The position numbers and the translations under genes are program-made. 64,000 bases of DNA from Deltaproteobacteria bacterium (GTDB lineage: Bacteria > Myxococcota_A > Polyangia > Nannocystales > Nannocystaceae). Each line of letters begins with the position of its first letter. Within the stretch, counting starts at the first letter, position 1. This document shows positions 49,147 to 60,375 of the stretch, one piece after another. Under the pieces are notes generated by a model. The model ran no database searches. It had not been told where the DNA came from and worked only from the letters and a program-made list of their open reading frames with translations. The stretch covers positions 2,294,001 to 2,358,000 of the forward strand of contig JADJEE010000001.1 in NCBI GenBank assembly GCA_016709225.1, given 5' to 3'.

Positions 49147-51351
49147 TCACGGCGGCGTCGCCTCGCCGAGCGCCGCTCGCACGCGCACCAACCCCTGCTT
49201 GGCCGCGCTCGAGCCCAGCTCGACCGCGCGCTCGTAGGCGCTGCGGGCCTCGTCGTAGCGGAACATCTTGAAGTGCGCGTCGCCCAGCAACGCGTGCGCG
49301 CTGGCCGAGCGCGGCGACAGCTCGATCGCACGCTTCGCCAGCGCGGCCATGTCCTTGAACTCGCGACGGTTGAAGTGCACCCGCGCGAGCCCCAGCAGTG
49401 CGCCCACACTGCCGGGATCCTGCTTGAGCGCGCGCCGGAAGCTTCGCTCGGCCTCCGCGAGCTCACCGCGACGCAGCGCCGCGTCGCCGGCATCGACCGC
49501 GGCGCGGGCGACCGCGGGGTCGCGGGGCGCCGCACTCGGCACGGCCGCCGGCGTTGGCGTCGGTGCTGCGGCCGACGGTGGCGCCCCCGCAAGCACCGCG
49601 GGTGTCGGCGGCGACACGACCGCGGCCGACGACGCCGCAGCGGCCGCCCGCGGTGGCGCGGTGGGTGCCGCCGCCGGTGCGACCGCCTCGAGCCGCGCGG
49701 CCGTGCTCGCCGCACCCCGACGACGATCGAGCACGCGCGCGACTCGCTTGGCGCGCGCGGTCTCGTCGTCGGTCGCCAGCGCGCTCAAGGCCTCGGCAGC
49801 GATCAGCTCCGACGGGCTGAAGTCGCGCGTCGCCGCCCGATCGCGCAGCGACGCGAGCTCACCGGGGGTGAGCTCGACCGCCTCGCGCAGCGCCTCGCGG
49901 CCGGGGTCGAACACCAGCGCCGCACCGTAGAAGTCCGACGCGAACGGGCGCCCGCCGGGCCGCGCCGCGTAGGTGTCGCCGAGCCGCGCGAGCGCGTCGG
50001 CGAGCTCGGTGCGCAGCTCACCCGCACGCGCGCGCGCGTCCTCGGCCACGGGCCCGGTCATGGCCTCGAGCTCGAGCACCTTGGCGAACGCGGTGGCCGC
50101 GTCGGGATCGTCGGCGGGCGGGTAGACGTAGTGGCCCAGCGCCGCCGCGGCGCGGGCCTCGTCGGCGAGCTGCGCCACGGCGTCGCGCTCGATCGCGGTC
50201 GGCTCGGGCCGCAGCAGGATCGCTGCGGCCGCGACCGCGGCCGACGACAACGGCAGCGCGATCGCCAGTCCGGTCAGCCAGCGCCGTCGCCGTCGCCGAT
50301 CGTGCTGCAGCGCCGTCAGCATCGCGCGCATCTCGGGCAGCCGCTGCTCGGGGTCCGGCGCGAGCCCCTGCAACACCACGCGGTGCAGCCACGGCGGGAC
50401 CTCGCGGCGCGGGCGGTCGCGGCTGCGCAGGCCCGCGCGGACCAGCTCGACGTGACGCTCGAGGGTGTCGGCGACGAACGGACGACGGCCGTAGAGCGCC
50501 TCGTACAGCGACACGCAGAACGCGAACTGGTCGGAGCGCGGGCTCGCCACGCCGCCGTCGAACAGCTCCGGGGCCATGTACGGCGGCGTGCCCATCAGCG
50601 TGCCATGCTCGGTCACCGCGCGACCGAGCAGCGAGCTCGACGCGGTCCCCACGTCGGTGCCGTCGGTCGCGTCCGCGAGCTCGCCGTCGACACGCCGCGA
50701 CAACCCGAAGTCGAGCACGACCACCCGACCACCCGGCTCGATCATCACGTTGGCGGGCTTGAAGTCGCGGTGCACGAGCCCGGCGTCGTGGGCCGCGATG
50801 AGCCCCTGCCCGGCCTGCAGGAAGACCTCGCGGATCTCCGTCCAGCTGCGCGGCGCGTCGCCGAGCCAGCGCCGCAGCGTGCCGCCCTCGACGAACTCCA
50901 TCGCGATGAAGACGCGATCGTCCTCGCAGCCGACGTCGTGCACGACCACGACGTTGGGGTGGCGCAGCCGCGCCATCGCCTGGCCCTCGCGCAGCATCCG
51001 CGTCGCGGCGTCGCCGGCCGCGAGCTCGAGCTCGCCGGCCGCACGCAAGACCTTGATCGCGACCCGCCGATCGAGCTCGGGATCGTAGGCCGCGAACACG
51101 TCGCCCAGGCCGCCCGAACCGACCGGCCCGAGCAGCACGTAGCGACCCAGCATCGCACCACGGGCCAGGCGACCGGAGCTGGCCGCGCGCGCACGCACGC
51201 CGAGCGTCGGCGCGTCCTCGTCGGCTCCGGCCCGCAGCGCGACGGTTGGCGACTGTTCGGGATCGGCCGTGGCCACCACCGGAGTCGCGGGCGCCCGTGC
51301 GAACACCGGCGTGGCATCCGAGGGTGATGACGATTGCGGACCACTCGACAT
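49147..51351 (-). CDS. Membrane Ser/Thr protein kinase with C-terminal TPRs
   Basis: 734 residues from ATG 51351. The kinase domain (~70-345) is complete: GPVGSGGLGDVF (Gly loop), VAIKVL (Lys100), LVHRDFKPANVM (Asp196), VLDFGLSRR (DFG 214-216) and GTPPYMAPE. A single membrane helix follows a basic RRRRRR (~357-385). The extracytoplasmic part has an Ala/Pro linker and two to three TPR-like repeats near the end (DAALRRGELAEAERSFRRAL, ALLGDAHFKMFRYDEARSAYERA). It likely senses envelope state. It starts 91 bases from the divergent FHA-LuxR gene, a natural phosphorylation target. Confidence 0.92.
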   Translation of the reverse strand: MSSGPQSSSPSDATPVFARAPATPVVATADPEQSPTVALRAGADEDAPTLGVRARAASSGRLARGAMLGRYVLLGPVGSGGLGDVFAAYDPELDRRVAIKVLRAAGELELAAGDAATRMLREGQAMARLRHPNVVVVHDVGCEDDRVFIAMEFVEGGTLRRWLGDAPRSWTEIREVFLQAGQGLIAAHDAGLVHRDFKPANVMIEPGGRVVVLDFGLSRRVDGELADATDGTDVGTASSSLLGRAVTEHGTLMGTPPYMAPELFDGGVASPRSDQFAFCVSLYEALYGRRPFVADTLERHVELVRAGLRSRDRPRREVPPWLHRVVLQGLAPDPEQRLPEMRAMLTALQHDRRRRRRWLTGLAIALPLSSAAVAAAAILLRPEPTAIERDAVAQLADEARAAAALGHYVYPPADDPDAATAFAKVLELEAMTGPVAEDARARAGELRTELADALARLGDTYAARPGGRPFASDFYGAALVFDPGREALREAVELTPGELASLRDRAATRDFSPSELIAAEALSALATDDETARAKRVARVLDRRRGAASTAARLEAVAPAAAPTAPPRAAAAASSAAVVSPPTPAVLAGAPPSAAAPTPTPAAVPSAAPRDPAVARAAVDAGDAALRRGELAEAERSFRRALKQDPGSVGALLGLARVHFNRREFKDMAALAKRAIELSPRSASAHALLGDAHFKMFRYDEARSAYERAVELGSSAAKQGLVRVRAALGEATPP

Positions 51352-51442
51352 CGCAGACGACCGAGCGTCCAAGTGTGGCACAGCCGGGGCCGTCGCCCGC
51401 AGATCGCCGCCGCGCTTTTGATACCCTGCAGCTGCCGCCGCC

Positions 51443-52030
51443 GTGGACGACTCGACCACACCCGTCGCGCCCAACCGCCAGGCCGCGCCACCGCGACGCC
51501 CGGCGCTGGTCGGTCGCAGCGAGCCGGTCGCGGCGCTGGTGGTGACGCTCGCCGGGCAGCTCGAGGCCGGCCGCGAGGCCGAGCTGGGGCTGCACCTGCC
51601 GATCGAGGGGGTTTCGCGGCGCCACGCGGTGTTCGAGGTCGACGCCCGCGGCGAGGTGGTCGTGCGCGATCTCGGCTCCACCAACGGCACGCTGGTGGAC
51701 GGCGTGCCGGTCGAGTCGACGACACTGCGCGGGGGCGAGCTGATCCAGCTCGGCGCGGCCGAGTTCGAGTTCGTGCGGGCGACCGCCGCCGAACTGCAGC
51801 AGCTCGAGTCGATCGCCCGGGCGCGGGCCGCGATCGCCCAGCTCAGCCCCCGCGAGCGCGAGGTCGCGGCACTGGTGGCCGACGGGTTGCGTTCGCAGGA
51901 GATCGCGACGCGGCTGCACATCAGCCTGCGCACCGTGAACACCCACCTCGAGCACATCTACGAGCGCCTCGACGTGCGCTCACGTCTGCTGCTCGCGCGG
52001 CTGCTCGGCGAGGCCATGCGCAGCCGCTGA
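51443..52030 (+). CDS. FHA-LuxR response regulator-like protein
   Basis: 195 residues from GTG 51443. An FHA domain (~23-112; GVSRRHAVFEVDARGEVVV, DLGSTNGTLVDG) is joined directly to a LuxR/NarL-type HTH (~128-190; LSPREREVAALVADGLRSQEIATRL, then HISLRTVNTHLEHIYERL). No receiver domain or signal peptide. FHA domains bind phosphothreonine, so this reads as a kinase-controlled transcription factor, with the divergent Ser/Thr kinase as the probable input. Domain order and fusion are seen directly; partnership is inferred. Confidence 0.88.
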   Translation: MDDSTTPVAPNRQAAPPRRPALVGRSEPVAALVVTLAGQLEAGREAELGLHLPIEGVSRRHAVFEVDARGEVVVRDLGSTNGTLVDGVPVESTTLRGGELIQLGAAEFEFVRATAAELQQLESIARARAAIAQLSPREREVAALVADGLRSQEIATRLHISLRTVNTHLEHIYERLDVRSRLLLARLLGEAMRSR

Positions 52031-52115
52031 CGCATCGGCAGAACTTCCGATGGCCCCCGGCGGCGGCGCTGGCCTAAAGTGTTGGCCTCCGTCCCCCTCG
52101 CGAAAGGCCCTGACC

Positions 52116-53579
52116 ATGCTGCGCCGCCTCGTGCCGCCCGCGATCGCCCAGCTGGCGCTCGTTCCGATGCTCGCCCACGCCGACACCCTGCAGGTCGGCA
52201 GCGACAAGCCCTACACGACCATCGCCGCCGCAGTGCAGGCGGCCGCGCCCGGCGACGTGATCGAGATCGATCCCGGGGACTATGTCGACGACATCGTCGT
52301 GATCGACGCCGGCGACATCACCCTGCGCGGGGTCGGAGACGCCCGTGCGCACGTGTCGTCGACCAGCAACATCGGCAACGGCAAGGGCATCATCCTCATC
52401 AACGCCGGCGCGCAGGCGGTCACGATCGAGCACCTCGAGTTCTCCGGGGCCACGGTCGCCGACAACAACGGCGCGGGCATTCGCATGCAGGGCACCGCCC
52501 TGGTGGTCCGCGACTGCCACTTCCACGACAACCAAAACGGCATCCTCGGTGGCGAGGACGCGACCGTCGAGATCTACGACTCGGAGTTCGACCACAACGG
52601 CAACCCCGGCTCCGGCCAGGAACACAACGTGTACATCGGCACCGCGACCTCGCTGGTGTTCCAGGGCAACTACAGCCACCACGCTTACTCGGGGCACACC
52701 CTCAAGTCGCGCGCGCAGGTGAACCACATCCTCTACAACCGGCTCATGGACGAGCAGGACGGCACCAGCTCGTACCTCGTCGATCTGCCCCAGGGCGGCC
52801 TGTCGATCCTGGTCGGCAACCTGATCGAGCAGGGCCCGATGGCCGAGAACCACGGCACCATCGTCAACTACAAGGGTGAAGGCGGCACCAACGACGACCT
52901 GCGGCTCTTCATGGTGAACAACACCATCGTCAACGACAACGCCGCGGCGCCGGGCTTCGTCGTCGTCCACGTGGCCGACGAGGTGGTGCTGCGCAACAAC
53001 CTCTTCGTCGGCGCGGGCACCACGCTGCAGATCGACGGCGGCACCAGCCCGGTGGTGACCGACGAGGGCAACCTGCAGACCGACATGCCCGGGCTCGTCG
53101 ACCAAGCCGGCTTCGACTATCACCTCGCCGACGGATCGCCGGCGATCGACGCCGGTGTCGCGCCCGGCAGCGCCGACGGCTTCGATCTCACGGCGTCGCT
53201 GCACTACCTCCATCCCGCGGCGACCGAGCCGCGGCCCGCGGTCGACGCGATCGACATCGGCGCCTACGAGTTCGGCATGGGCCCGCCGGTCGGCGAGAGC
53301 GGCAGCGAGGGCGGTGCGGACTCCGGCACCGGTGATCCCACCGATGGCACCGGCGACACCGCAGGCACCGGTGGCAGTGCGAGCGCCTCGGGCGGATCTG
53401 CCACGGCCGGCGGATCCGCCGATGGCAGCGAGAGCGGATCGGGCGATGGCTCGGCCGGCGGCTCCGACGACGGCGACGGTGGTGGCTGCGGCTGCACCCA
53501 CCGCGATGCGCCCCCGCACGCCGCGCTCGCGGGGCTGGTGCTGCTCGTGGGCGCTCGGCGCCGACGCATGCGGCGCTGA
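52116..53579 (+). CDS. Secreted right-handed beta-helix protein with C-terminal anchor
   Basis: 487 residues from ATG 52116. Signal peptide LRRLVPPAIAQLALVPMLAHA; then beta-helix rungs of the parallel-beta-helix repeat family (PYTTIAAAVQAAAPGDVIEID, ITLRGVGDARAHV, VTIEHLEFSGATV, LVVRDCHFHDNQNGI, EVVLRNNLFVGAG, PAIDAGVAPGS). An Asp/Ser/Gly/Thr linker (~405-455) leads to the tail GCGCTHRDAPP, hydrophobic stretch, RRRRMRR. This MYXO-CTERM-like anchor is shared with the products of 4322-5506 and 17262-19349. A surface carbohydrate-binding or lyase role is inferred. Confidence 0.85.
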   Translation: MLRRLVPPAIAQLALVPMLAHADTLQVGSDKPYTTIAAAVQAAAPGDVIEIDPGDYVDDIVVIDAGDITLRGVGDARAHVSSTSNIGNGKGIILINAGAQAVTIEHLEFSGATVADNNGAGIRMQGTALVVRDCHFHDNQNGILGGEDATVEIYDSEFDHNGNPGSGQEHNVYIGTATSLVFQGNYSHHAYSGHTLKSRAQVNHILYNRLMDEQDGTSSYLVDLPQGGLSILVGNLIEQGPMAENHGTIVNYKGEGGTNDDLRLFMVNNTIVNDNAAAPGFVVVHVADEVVLRNNLFVGAGTTLQIDGGTSPVVTDEGNLQTDMPGLVDQAGFDYHLADGSPAIDAGVAPGSADGFDLTASLHYLHPAATEPRPAVDAIDIGAYEFGMGPPVGESGSEGGADSGTGDPTDGTGDTAGTGGSASASGGSATAGGSADGSESGSGDGSAGGSDDGDGGGCGCTHRDAPPHAALAGLVLLVGARRRRMRR

Positions 53580-53605
53580 CCGAGTTCGGGTATCGTCCCC
53601 CACCC

Positions 53606-53623
53606 CGGGCGCGACGCCGCCCG
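53606..53623. terminator. Short hairpin between the beta-helix gene and thiC
   Basis: CGGGCG (53606-53611) pairs with CGCCCG (53618-53623) across a 6-nt loop. No T-run follows. I looked for a TPP riboswitch here and did not see its conserved GGGUGC or CUGAGA segments. Confidence 0.25.
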
Positions 53624-53706
53624 AGGTGCCAGGCCACGCCACGAGAAGGGCCCGCAGTCACGCGGGGCCGCACCGCGAGCGATGACCGATGGGGAGAGGA
53701 TCCGAC

Positions 53707-55385
<1,679 letters not shown>

Positions 55386-55389
<4 letters not shown>

Positions 55390-57554
55390 GCGCGACGCCA
55401 CAGACACCGCACCTGCTGGCACCGGGCGACGTCGCCATCGGTGTGGTGGGTGCTTGTCTCGTGGCGCCGTTCGAACTGTGGTTGCTGCGCGACGGTGGGC
55501 TCGGCACGGTCGCGACGATCGCCGCGCTGCTGCTGGCCGGCGGCACGCTGTGCGGCATCGTGATCGCACTGGTCGAGTCGTTGCTGCGCGCACGCGCGAT
55601 GCCGGCGTGGGCACGCGCCGGCCTGCGAGCGCTGCCGAGCCTGCTGGCGACGGTCCCGACCTCGCGCCACCTCTTCGAGGGTGCGTTCGCGCAGACCCTG
55701 CCGGGCGCCGCGTGGGCGCCGGTGCTGCTGCCAGTGGTGCTGTGGGCCGCGCTGGCGGTCGCGATCGGGCTCGGCACGTGGCTGCACGCCAAGCGCGGCG
55801 GCGCCTGGCTGCTGGCCGTGGGGTTGCTGCTCACCGCAGTGGCGATCGACGTCGTCACGCGCCGGGTCAAGCGCAGCGAGTACCCCGACGTGCACACGTT
55901 CCTGCTGGTGGTCGAGTGCGTGGTCGCAGGCCTCGGCGCCGCGATCGCGCTGCGCCGCGTGGGCGCGTGGCCGAGCCGTCGACCGCTGTGGATCCACGGC
56001 GGCCGCGTGTGGCTGGTGGTGATCGACGTCGGCTTGGTCGCGTGCCTCACCCGTGGGCTCGCCACGCAGGAGCAGCGCGTGACGGTCGCGACCACCGGCA
56101 TGCATGGCCGCATGCTGGTGCGCCTATGTCGCTCGGTGTTCGACCTCGATCGCGACGAGTACTCCGCGGTGCTCGGCGGCGGCGACTGCAACGACCTCGA
56201 CGCCGCGGTGAATCCCGGCGTCGCCGAGCTGCCCGACAACGGCATCGACGACAACTGCGACGGTGTCAGCGGGCTGCCGCCCGAGGCCCAGGCCATCGTG
56301 CAGGCCAACACCGAGCACCACGAGCAGCTGGTGGCGTGGCGCGAGCGGCCCGAGGTCATCGCGCAGCTGAAGGCCGCGCGGGGCTTCAACGTGGTCCTCA
56401 TCGCGGTCGACACCCTGCGTGCCGACGTACTCGCCGACACGCCCGAGAACCGTGCGGCGCTGCCGAACTTCTTCGCGCTGTTCGACGCCTCGCGCCGCTT
56501 CGAGCGCACCTTCGCGCCGGCGGCCGGCACCGATCTGTCGATGTCGGGCGTGCTGACCGGGCAGATCGACCCCTTCGCCACCGCCGCGCCGACCCTCGCG
56601 GAGGCGATGCACGCCGCTGGCCGCCGCACCCACGCGGTGATCCCCAGCGAGGTCATCCGCTACGTCGGCAAGGCCATGCTCACGCGCGGCCTCGACGGCT
56701 ACGACCGCATCGTCAACGACATGTACGAGCGCGACGTCGGCAGCTACACCACCGGCGCCCGCACCACCGAGCTCGGCCTGCGATTCCTCGACGGACTCGA
56801 GCCCTCGCAGCCGTTCTTCCTGTGGCTGCACTACTTCGACGTCCACGAGCACCACGAGATCAAGACCAACCGCCTGCGCGAGGCGGTCGGCCCCGACGCC
56901 GAAGCGGCGACCGACAAGCCCTCGCGCTACCGCCTGCTGGTCCGCGTGGTCGACGATCAGATCGGCGCCGTGATGGCCGCGTTGCGCGAGCGTGGTCTGT
57001 GGGACAACACCATCATCGTGCTGGTCAGCGACCACGGCGAAGGCCTCGGCGAGGATCCGCGCCTGCCCGACAACCACGGCCGCTTCGTCTACAACGCGCT
57101 CGTGCACGTGCCCATGTCGATCCGCGTGCCCGGCTTCGCGCCCGCGACGATCGATCGCCCGGTCTCGCTCATCGACGTCCACCCCACGCTCTTCGAGCTC
57201 ATGGGGCAGCCCGAGCCCGCCGTCGACGGCGAGAGCCTGGTGCCGTACCTCATCGACGGCGCACCGCCCGAGCTCACCCACCGCACGCGCCCGCTGCCGC
57301 TGAACGAGACCGACCAGTACGGCGTCATCATGTGGCCCCACAAGCTCATGGTCCGCCGCGACGACAACGTCGCCGAGATCTACGACCTCGCCGCCGACTT
57401 CGGTGAGACCCACGACCTCTCGGGCGGCGACCCGACGCTGCTGCAGGCGCTGCACGCCGCCTACGGCACCCTCTCGAGCGTGAACATCGATCGCAGCAGC
57501 AAGGGCCGCCGGGCGCGGGACAAGCTCGCCCAGGCCGGCGCCGACGACGAGTGA
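55386..57554 (+). CDS. Polytopic membrane protein with MopE-like metal site and sulfatase-fold domain
   Basis: 722 residues starting at TTG 55386, coupled to thiC. About six membrane helices (1-215), then a putative metal-binding motif near 250-293 (DLDRDEYSAVLGGGDCNDLD, PDNGIDDNCDG), the MopE/thrombospondin-type calcium or copper loop. The C-terminal half is an alkaline-phosphatase/sulfatase fold: NVVLIAVDTLRADVL (metal Asp), LVSDHGEGLGED and DVHPTLFELMG. The nucleophile segment is TDLSMSGVLTG, without the Cys-x-Pro-x-Arg of true sulfatases, so it is more likely a phosphoglycerol/phosphoethanolamine transferase-like enzyme or an inactive relative. Confidence 0.78.
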
Positions 57555-57570
57555 TCGCGCGACCGCCGAG

Positions 57571-57738
57571 CTAGTACCTCGACACAGCGATTGTGACGGG
57601 CCATAACACCGCCCTGACCGCGCCTCGCTGCGTTGCCGCACCTTGAAATACGCCCGGTATTCCGGCGGCACGGCGCCTTGCGGAGTCGCGGCCATGACGG
57701 CGTTCTGACCCATCACAATCCCTGTGTCGAGGTACTAG
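57571..57738. mobile_element. 168-bp palindromic MITE-like element
   Basis: The two 84-base arms form one long imperfect palindrome. The outer 17 bases (CTAGTACCTCGACACAG) are exact inverted repeats, and 44 of the outer 52 positions match; pairing fades toward the centre near 57654. Terminal CTAG occurs at both ends, so a CTAG or TA target duplication is possible but hidden by the symmetry. It carries no transposase. It lies between convergent genes, and its right edge supplies the TAG stop (57735-57737) of the minus-strand phosphatase-fold gene. Non-autonomous transposon or REP-like element are the two readings; copies elsewhere cannot be checked here. Confidence 0.8.
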
Positions 57739-59198
57739 CGGGCGGTCGCCGACCGCGGCCGCCGCCCCCACGCGATCCCCTGCCCGATCGCGACCGCGAG
57801 CGCGCCGCCGGCCGTGATCGTGAACAGCACCGAGCACCACGCGGTCCAGGTCGGCACGAGCGGCGGTGGACCGCCGACGAGCGCCGCCGGTACGCCGGCG
57901 AGGATCGCCGTCGCGAGCAGTGCCGCGCAGGCCGGCGCGGCCGCGGATGCGAGGCTCCGCGCGTCGCGAGGGCGTGCGCTCCAAGTGAGCAGCCACAGCA
58001 GGCCCGGGGTCGCAGCGAGCAGGACGTCGCGGCCGAGCGGTGGGTAGACGACGGGGTTCGAGAGCGTGATCGCACCGTCGACGAGCCACACCGAGACCGC
58101 CGCGAGCGGCAGCCACGGGAGCGCGGGCCGGGCCGAGCCCTGCGCCACGCCGATCATGACGCCCGCGAGCAGCACCGCAAGCGCGGTCACCCACGCCACC
58201 GGGCTCGGCCGTGGCAGCGTCTGCGCCACGCGGGGCTCGTCGATCGCGGTCGCGAGTGCGCGACCGGGCGCGTCGGCGTCGGGCTCGAGCCCGAGCATGT
58301 CGGCCAACGCGCGGTGCAGATCGACCAGGTGAATCGGTGCGGTCGGCGATGGCACCTGCAGCGGCGCGCCGCCGAAGATGCACGCCCGCACCACGCGGAT
58401 CTCCGGCTCGGCGCCGCCGTGACCGCCGCCCTCGCGATGGCCGTGATCGGCCAGCACGATCCACCGCGCGTCGGCGGGCGCGGCTGCGAGCCACTCGGCC
58501 AGCATCGCGTCGGCCTCACGCGCGGCGTCGTCGTAGGCCTGCGAACCGGCGCCCTCACGGTGACCGGCCTCGTCGATGCGCAGCACGTGCACGAACGCCA
58601 GGCGTGCATCGCTGGCGACCGCCGCGGTCGCAGCGGGCACGAACTCTTCGGTGCGCCAGCGCGATCCGACCGGCTCGATGTCGTCGCGACCGAGCGGTGG
58701 CAGCGTGGTCGCAAAGCCGAAGCTGTGCACGATGTCGCGGTGCGACTCGCCCACCGCGATCGCATCGTCGACGCGCTGCGGCAGGGCATCGACCGGCGGC
58801 GGATCGAGCCGCGGGATCCTGTACAGCACCCCCGATTGCTGCTGCGTGCGGCCGGTCCACAGCACGTGCTGCACCGGGAGCGACACCGTCGGGAAGCCGA
58901 CATCGACCGCCAGCGTGAGCCCGCCTTCGCACGCCCGGTTCAAGTTCGGCAGGGTCTGCGCGTGGGCCCGCGACAACCCATCGAGCAGCACCACCCGCAC
59001 GTGGGGCGCCGCGGGCAGCGAGGGCCCGGTGACCTCGCGTTGCCACGGCGCGGCCGCGGGCACGCCGTCGCGGAAGAAGCCCGCGATCAGGGCCCGCCGG
59101 CCGAAGTAGGACGCCAGCGCCAGCAGCAGCGCGAGCGCGATGAGCCACGGCATCGACGTGCGGCGCGGCGCGGAGGCGGCGGGTGGAGGCGAAGACAC
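57735..59198 (-). CDS. Membrane-anchored phosphatase/phosphodiesterase-fold protein
   Basis: 487 residues. GTG 59198 starts 2 bases after the upstream gene's TGA; ATG 59153 is an alternative. One N-terminal helix (LIALALLLALASYFG), then an alkaline-phosphatase-superfamily domain: RVVLLDGLSRAHAQTLPN (metal Asp and Ser/Thr region), PTVSLPVQHVLWTG, HVLRIDEAGHREGAGS and WIVLADHGHREGGGHGG (metal Asp/His). The C-terminal ~150 residues hold four to five membrane helices. It resembles type-I phosphodiesterase or PglZ-like enzymes. The stop codon is part of the palindromic element, so the natural C-terminus may have been cut short. Confidence 0.75.
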   Translation of the reverse strand: MSSPPPAASAPRRTSMPWLIALALLLALASYFGRRALIAGFFRDGVPAAAPWQREVTGPSLPAAPHVRVVLLDGLSRAHAQTLPNLNRACEGGLTLAVDVGFPTVSLPVQHVLWTGRTQQQSGVLYRIPRLDPPPVDALPQRVDDAIAVGESHRDIVHSFGFATTLPPLGRDDIEPVGSRWRTEEFVPAATAAVASDARLAFVHVLRIDEAGHREGAGSQAYDDAAREADAMLAEWLAAAPADARWIVLADHGHREGGGHGGAEPEIRVVRACIFGGAPLQVPSPTAPIHLVDLHRALADMLGLEPDADAPGRALATAIDEPRVAQTLPRPSPVAWVTALAVLLAGVMIGVAQGSARPALPWLPLAAVSVWLVDGAITLSNPVVYPPLGRDVLLAATPGLLWLLTWSARPRDARSLASAAAPACAALLATAILAGVPAALVGGPPPLVPTWTAWCSVLFTITAGGALAVAIGQGIAWGRRPRSATAR

Positions 59199-59200
59199 CG

Positions 59201-60325
59201 TCAGGATCCCCGGGCCCGTAGCAGTGGCTGACGCACCTCCGGCGCGCGGACCTTCCAGATCCAGCCATCGAAGAGGAAGTGCAGCAGCGAGGTCGAGATG
59301 TAGTAGACGACGTAGATCGCCTCGTCGCGGACGTCGCGGGCCAGCCAGAACGCCAGCAGCAGCACCGCGACCGGCAGGGGCGCGCGCCACAGCGAGGCGA
59401 ACACCGCCGCGGCCACGCTGCCGCGCTCACGCTCGTACTTGCGGGCCGCGAAGTGGTGCACGAAGCCGACGTACTCGATCGCGTGCGCGGTGCCGAAGCA
59501 CAGGTACCCGACGATCGGACCGTGGACGACGAACACCGCCAGCAGCGCCACCGTCGAGCCGACGAAGCTCCACCGCGGCAGCAGCAACGACGGTCGCGCG
59601 ACCCCGGCGACGTCGGCCCGCACCCACCGCACGGCGACGATCACCGTGAGCACCGCGACGAGCCCCAGCCACAGCGATCCCAACGGTGGACGCAGCACCG
59701 GCGCCAGTACCCGCAGCAGGTCGCGCGCGCTGCGATGGCCGCCAAAGCTCGACGTGCGCAGCACCAGCAGCACGCACGCGGTCAGGAGCGCGAGTGACCA
59801 CAGCAGCAGACGATCGAGGCGCCCCGACGCGACCGTGGGCCGTGGGCCGCGGATCGCATCGAGCTTGGCGGCGTAGATGCGCCCGATGCCGTAGCGCTGC
59901 TGCAGCGTGTGCCACACGTTCCACGCGCCCGTGATGACCGCGACTACGAGCCACGGCGAGACCCCGAACACGCGGGTATCGATCGAGGCGCGCGCCAGCG
60001 CGACGAGGCCGAACACCACCACCGGCGCCCCGACGTAGGCACGCGCGCGCGCGGCGAAGCTGCGACGGTCGCCGTAGACGAGGATGAACGTGTAGTGGCG
60101 ATGCACGTAGGTGATCGCCAACGCGATCACCACCGCGGTCGCAAACGCCGAGCGGTGCGCTCCCCGTGGCAGCGCCGGCAGGCCCCAACCCTCGCGGCCG
60201 AGCCCGAGCCCGAAGACGCACCACAGGTAGAACGGCACCCAGCCGTACGCCAGCACCGTGGTGTCCCAGAATCCGCCGCGCAGCCAGGGCCGCACGGCCA
60301 CCGGCGCGGGCTCGGCCGAGGTCAC
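59201..60325 (-). CDS. Polytopic membrane protein with conserved-looking His motifs
   Basis: 374 residues from GTG 60325; GTG 60337 adds four. About nine hydrophobic segments. Histidine-containing loops TYVHRHYTFILVYGD, YGIGRIYAAKLDA and GTAHAIEYVGFVHHFAARKYERER stand out and are placed at membrane edges, as in membrane di-metal or lipid-modifying enzymes. I do not recognise a family by name. It is second in a minus-strand run: 50 bases after the 60376 gene and 2 bases before the phosphatase-fold gene, so the three may act in one envelope pathway (inferred). Confidence 0.7.
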   Translation of the reverse strand: MTSAEPAPVAVRPWLRGGFWDTTVLAYGWVPFYLWCVFGLGLGREGWGLPALPRGAHRSAFATAVVIALAITYVHRHYTFILVYGDRRSFAARARAYVGAPVVVFGLVALARASIDTRVFGVSPWLVVAVITGAWNVWHTLQQRYGIGRIYAAKLDAIRGPRPTVASGRLDRLLLWSLALLTACVLLVLRTSSFGGHRSARDLLRVLAPVLRPPLGSLWLGLVAVLTVIVAVRWVRADVAGVARPSLLLPRWSFVGSTVALLAVFVVHGPIVGYLCFGTAHAIEYVGFVHHFAARKYERERGSVAAAVFASLWRAPLPVAVLLLAFWLARDVRDEAIYVVYYISTSLLHFLFDGWIWKVRAPEVRQPLLRARGS

Positions 60326-60375
60326 GCTGCGCTCCACGTCGGAGCCAGCATGCCACGGCGTCGCGCGAGCGGGGG

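Noticed and set aside
53580..53706. TPP riboswitch ahead of thiC
   Set aside because: The conserved GGGUGC and CUGAGA segments were not found by reading.
56124..57716. Minus-strand ORF starting inside the palindromic element
   Set aside because: It is antisense to the sulfatase-fold gene; only its first ~45 residues come from the element, and no protein family is recognisable.
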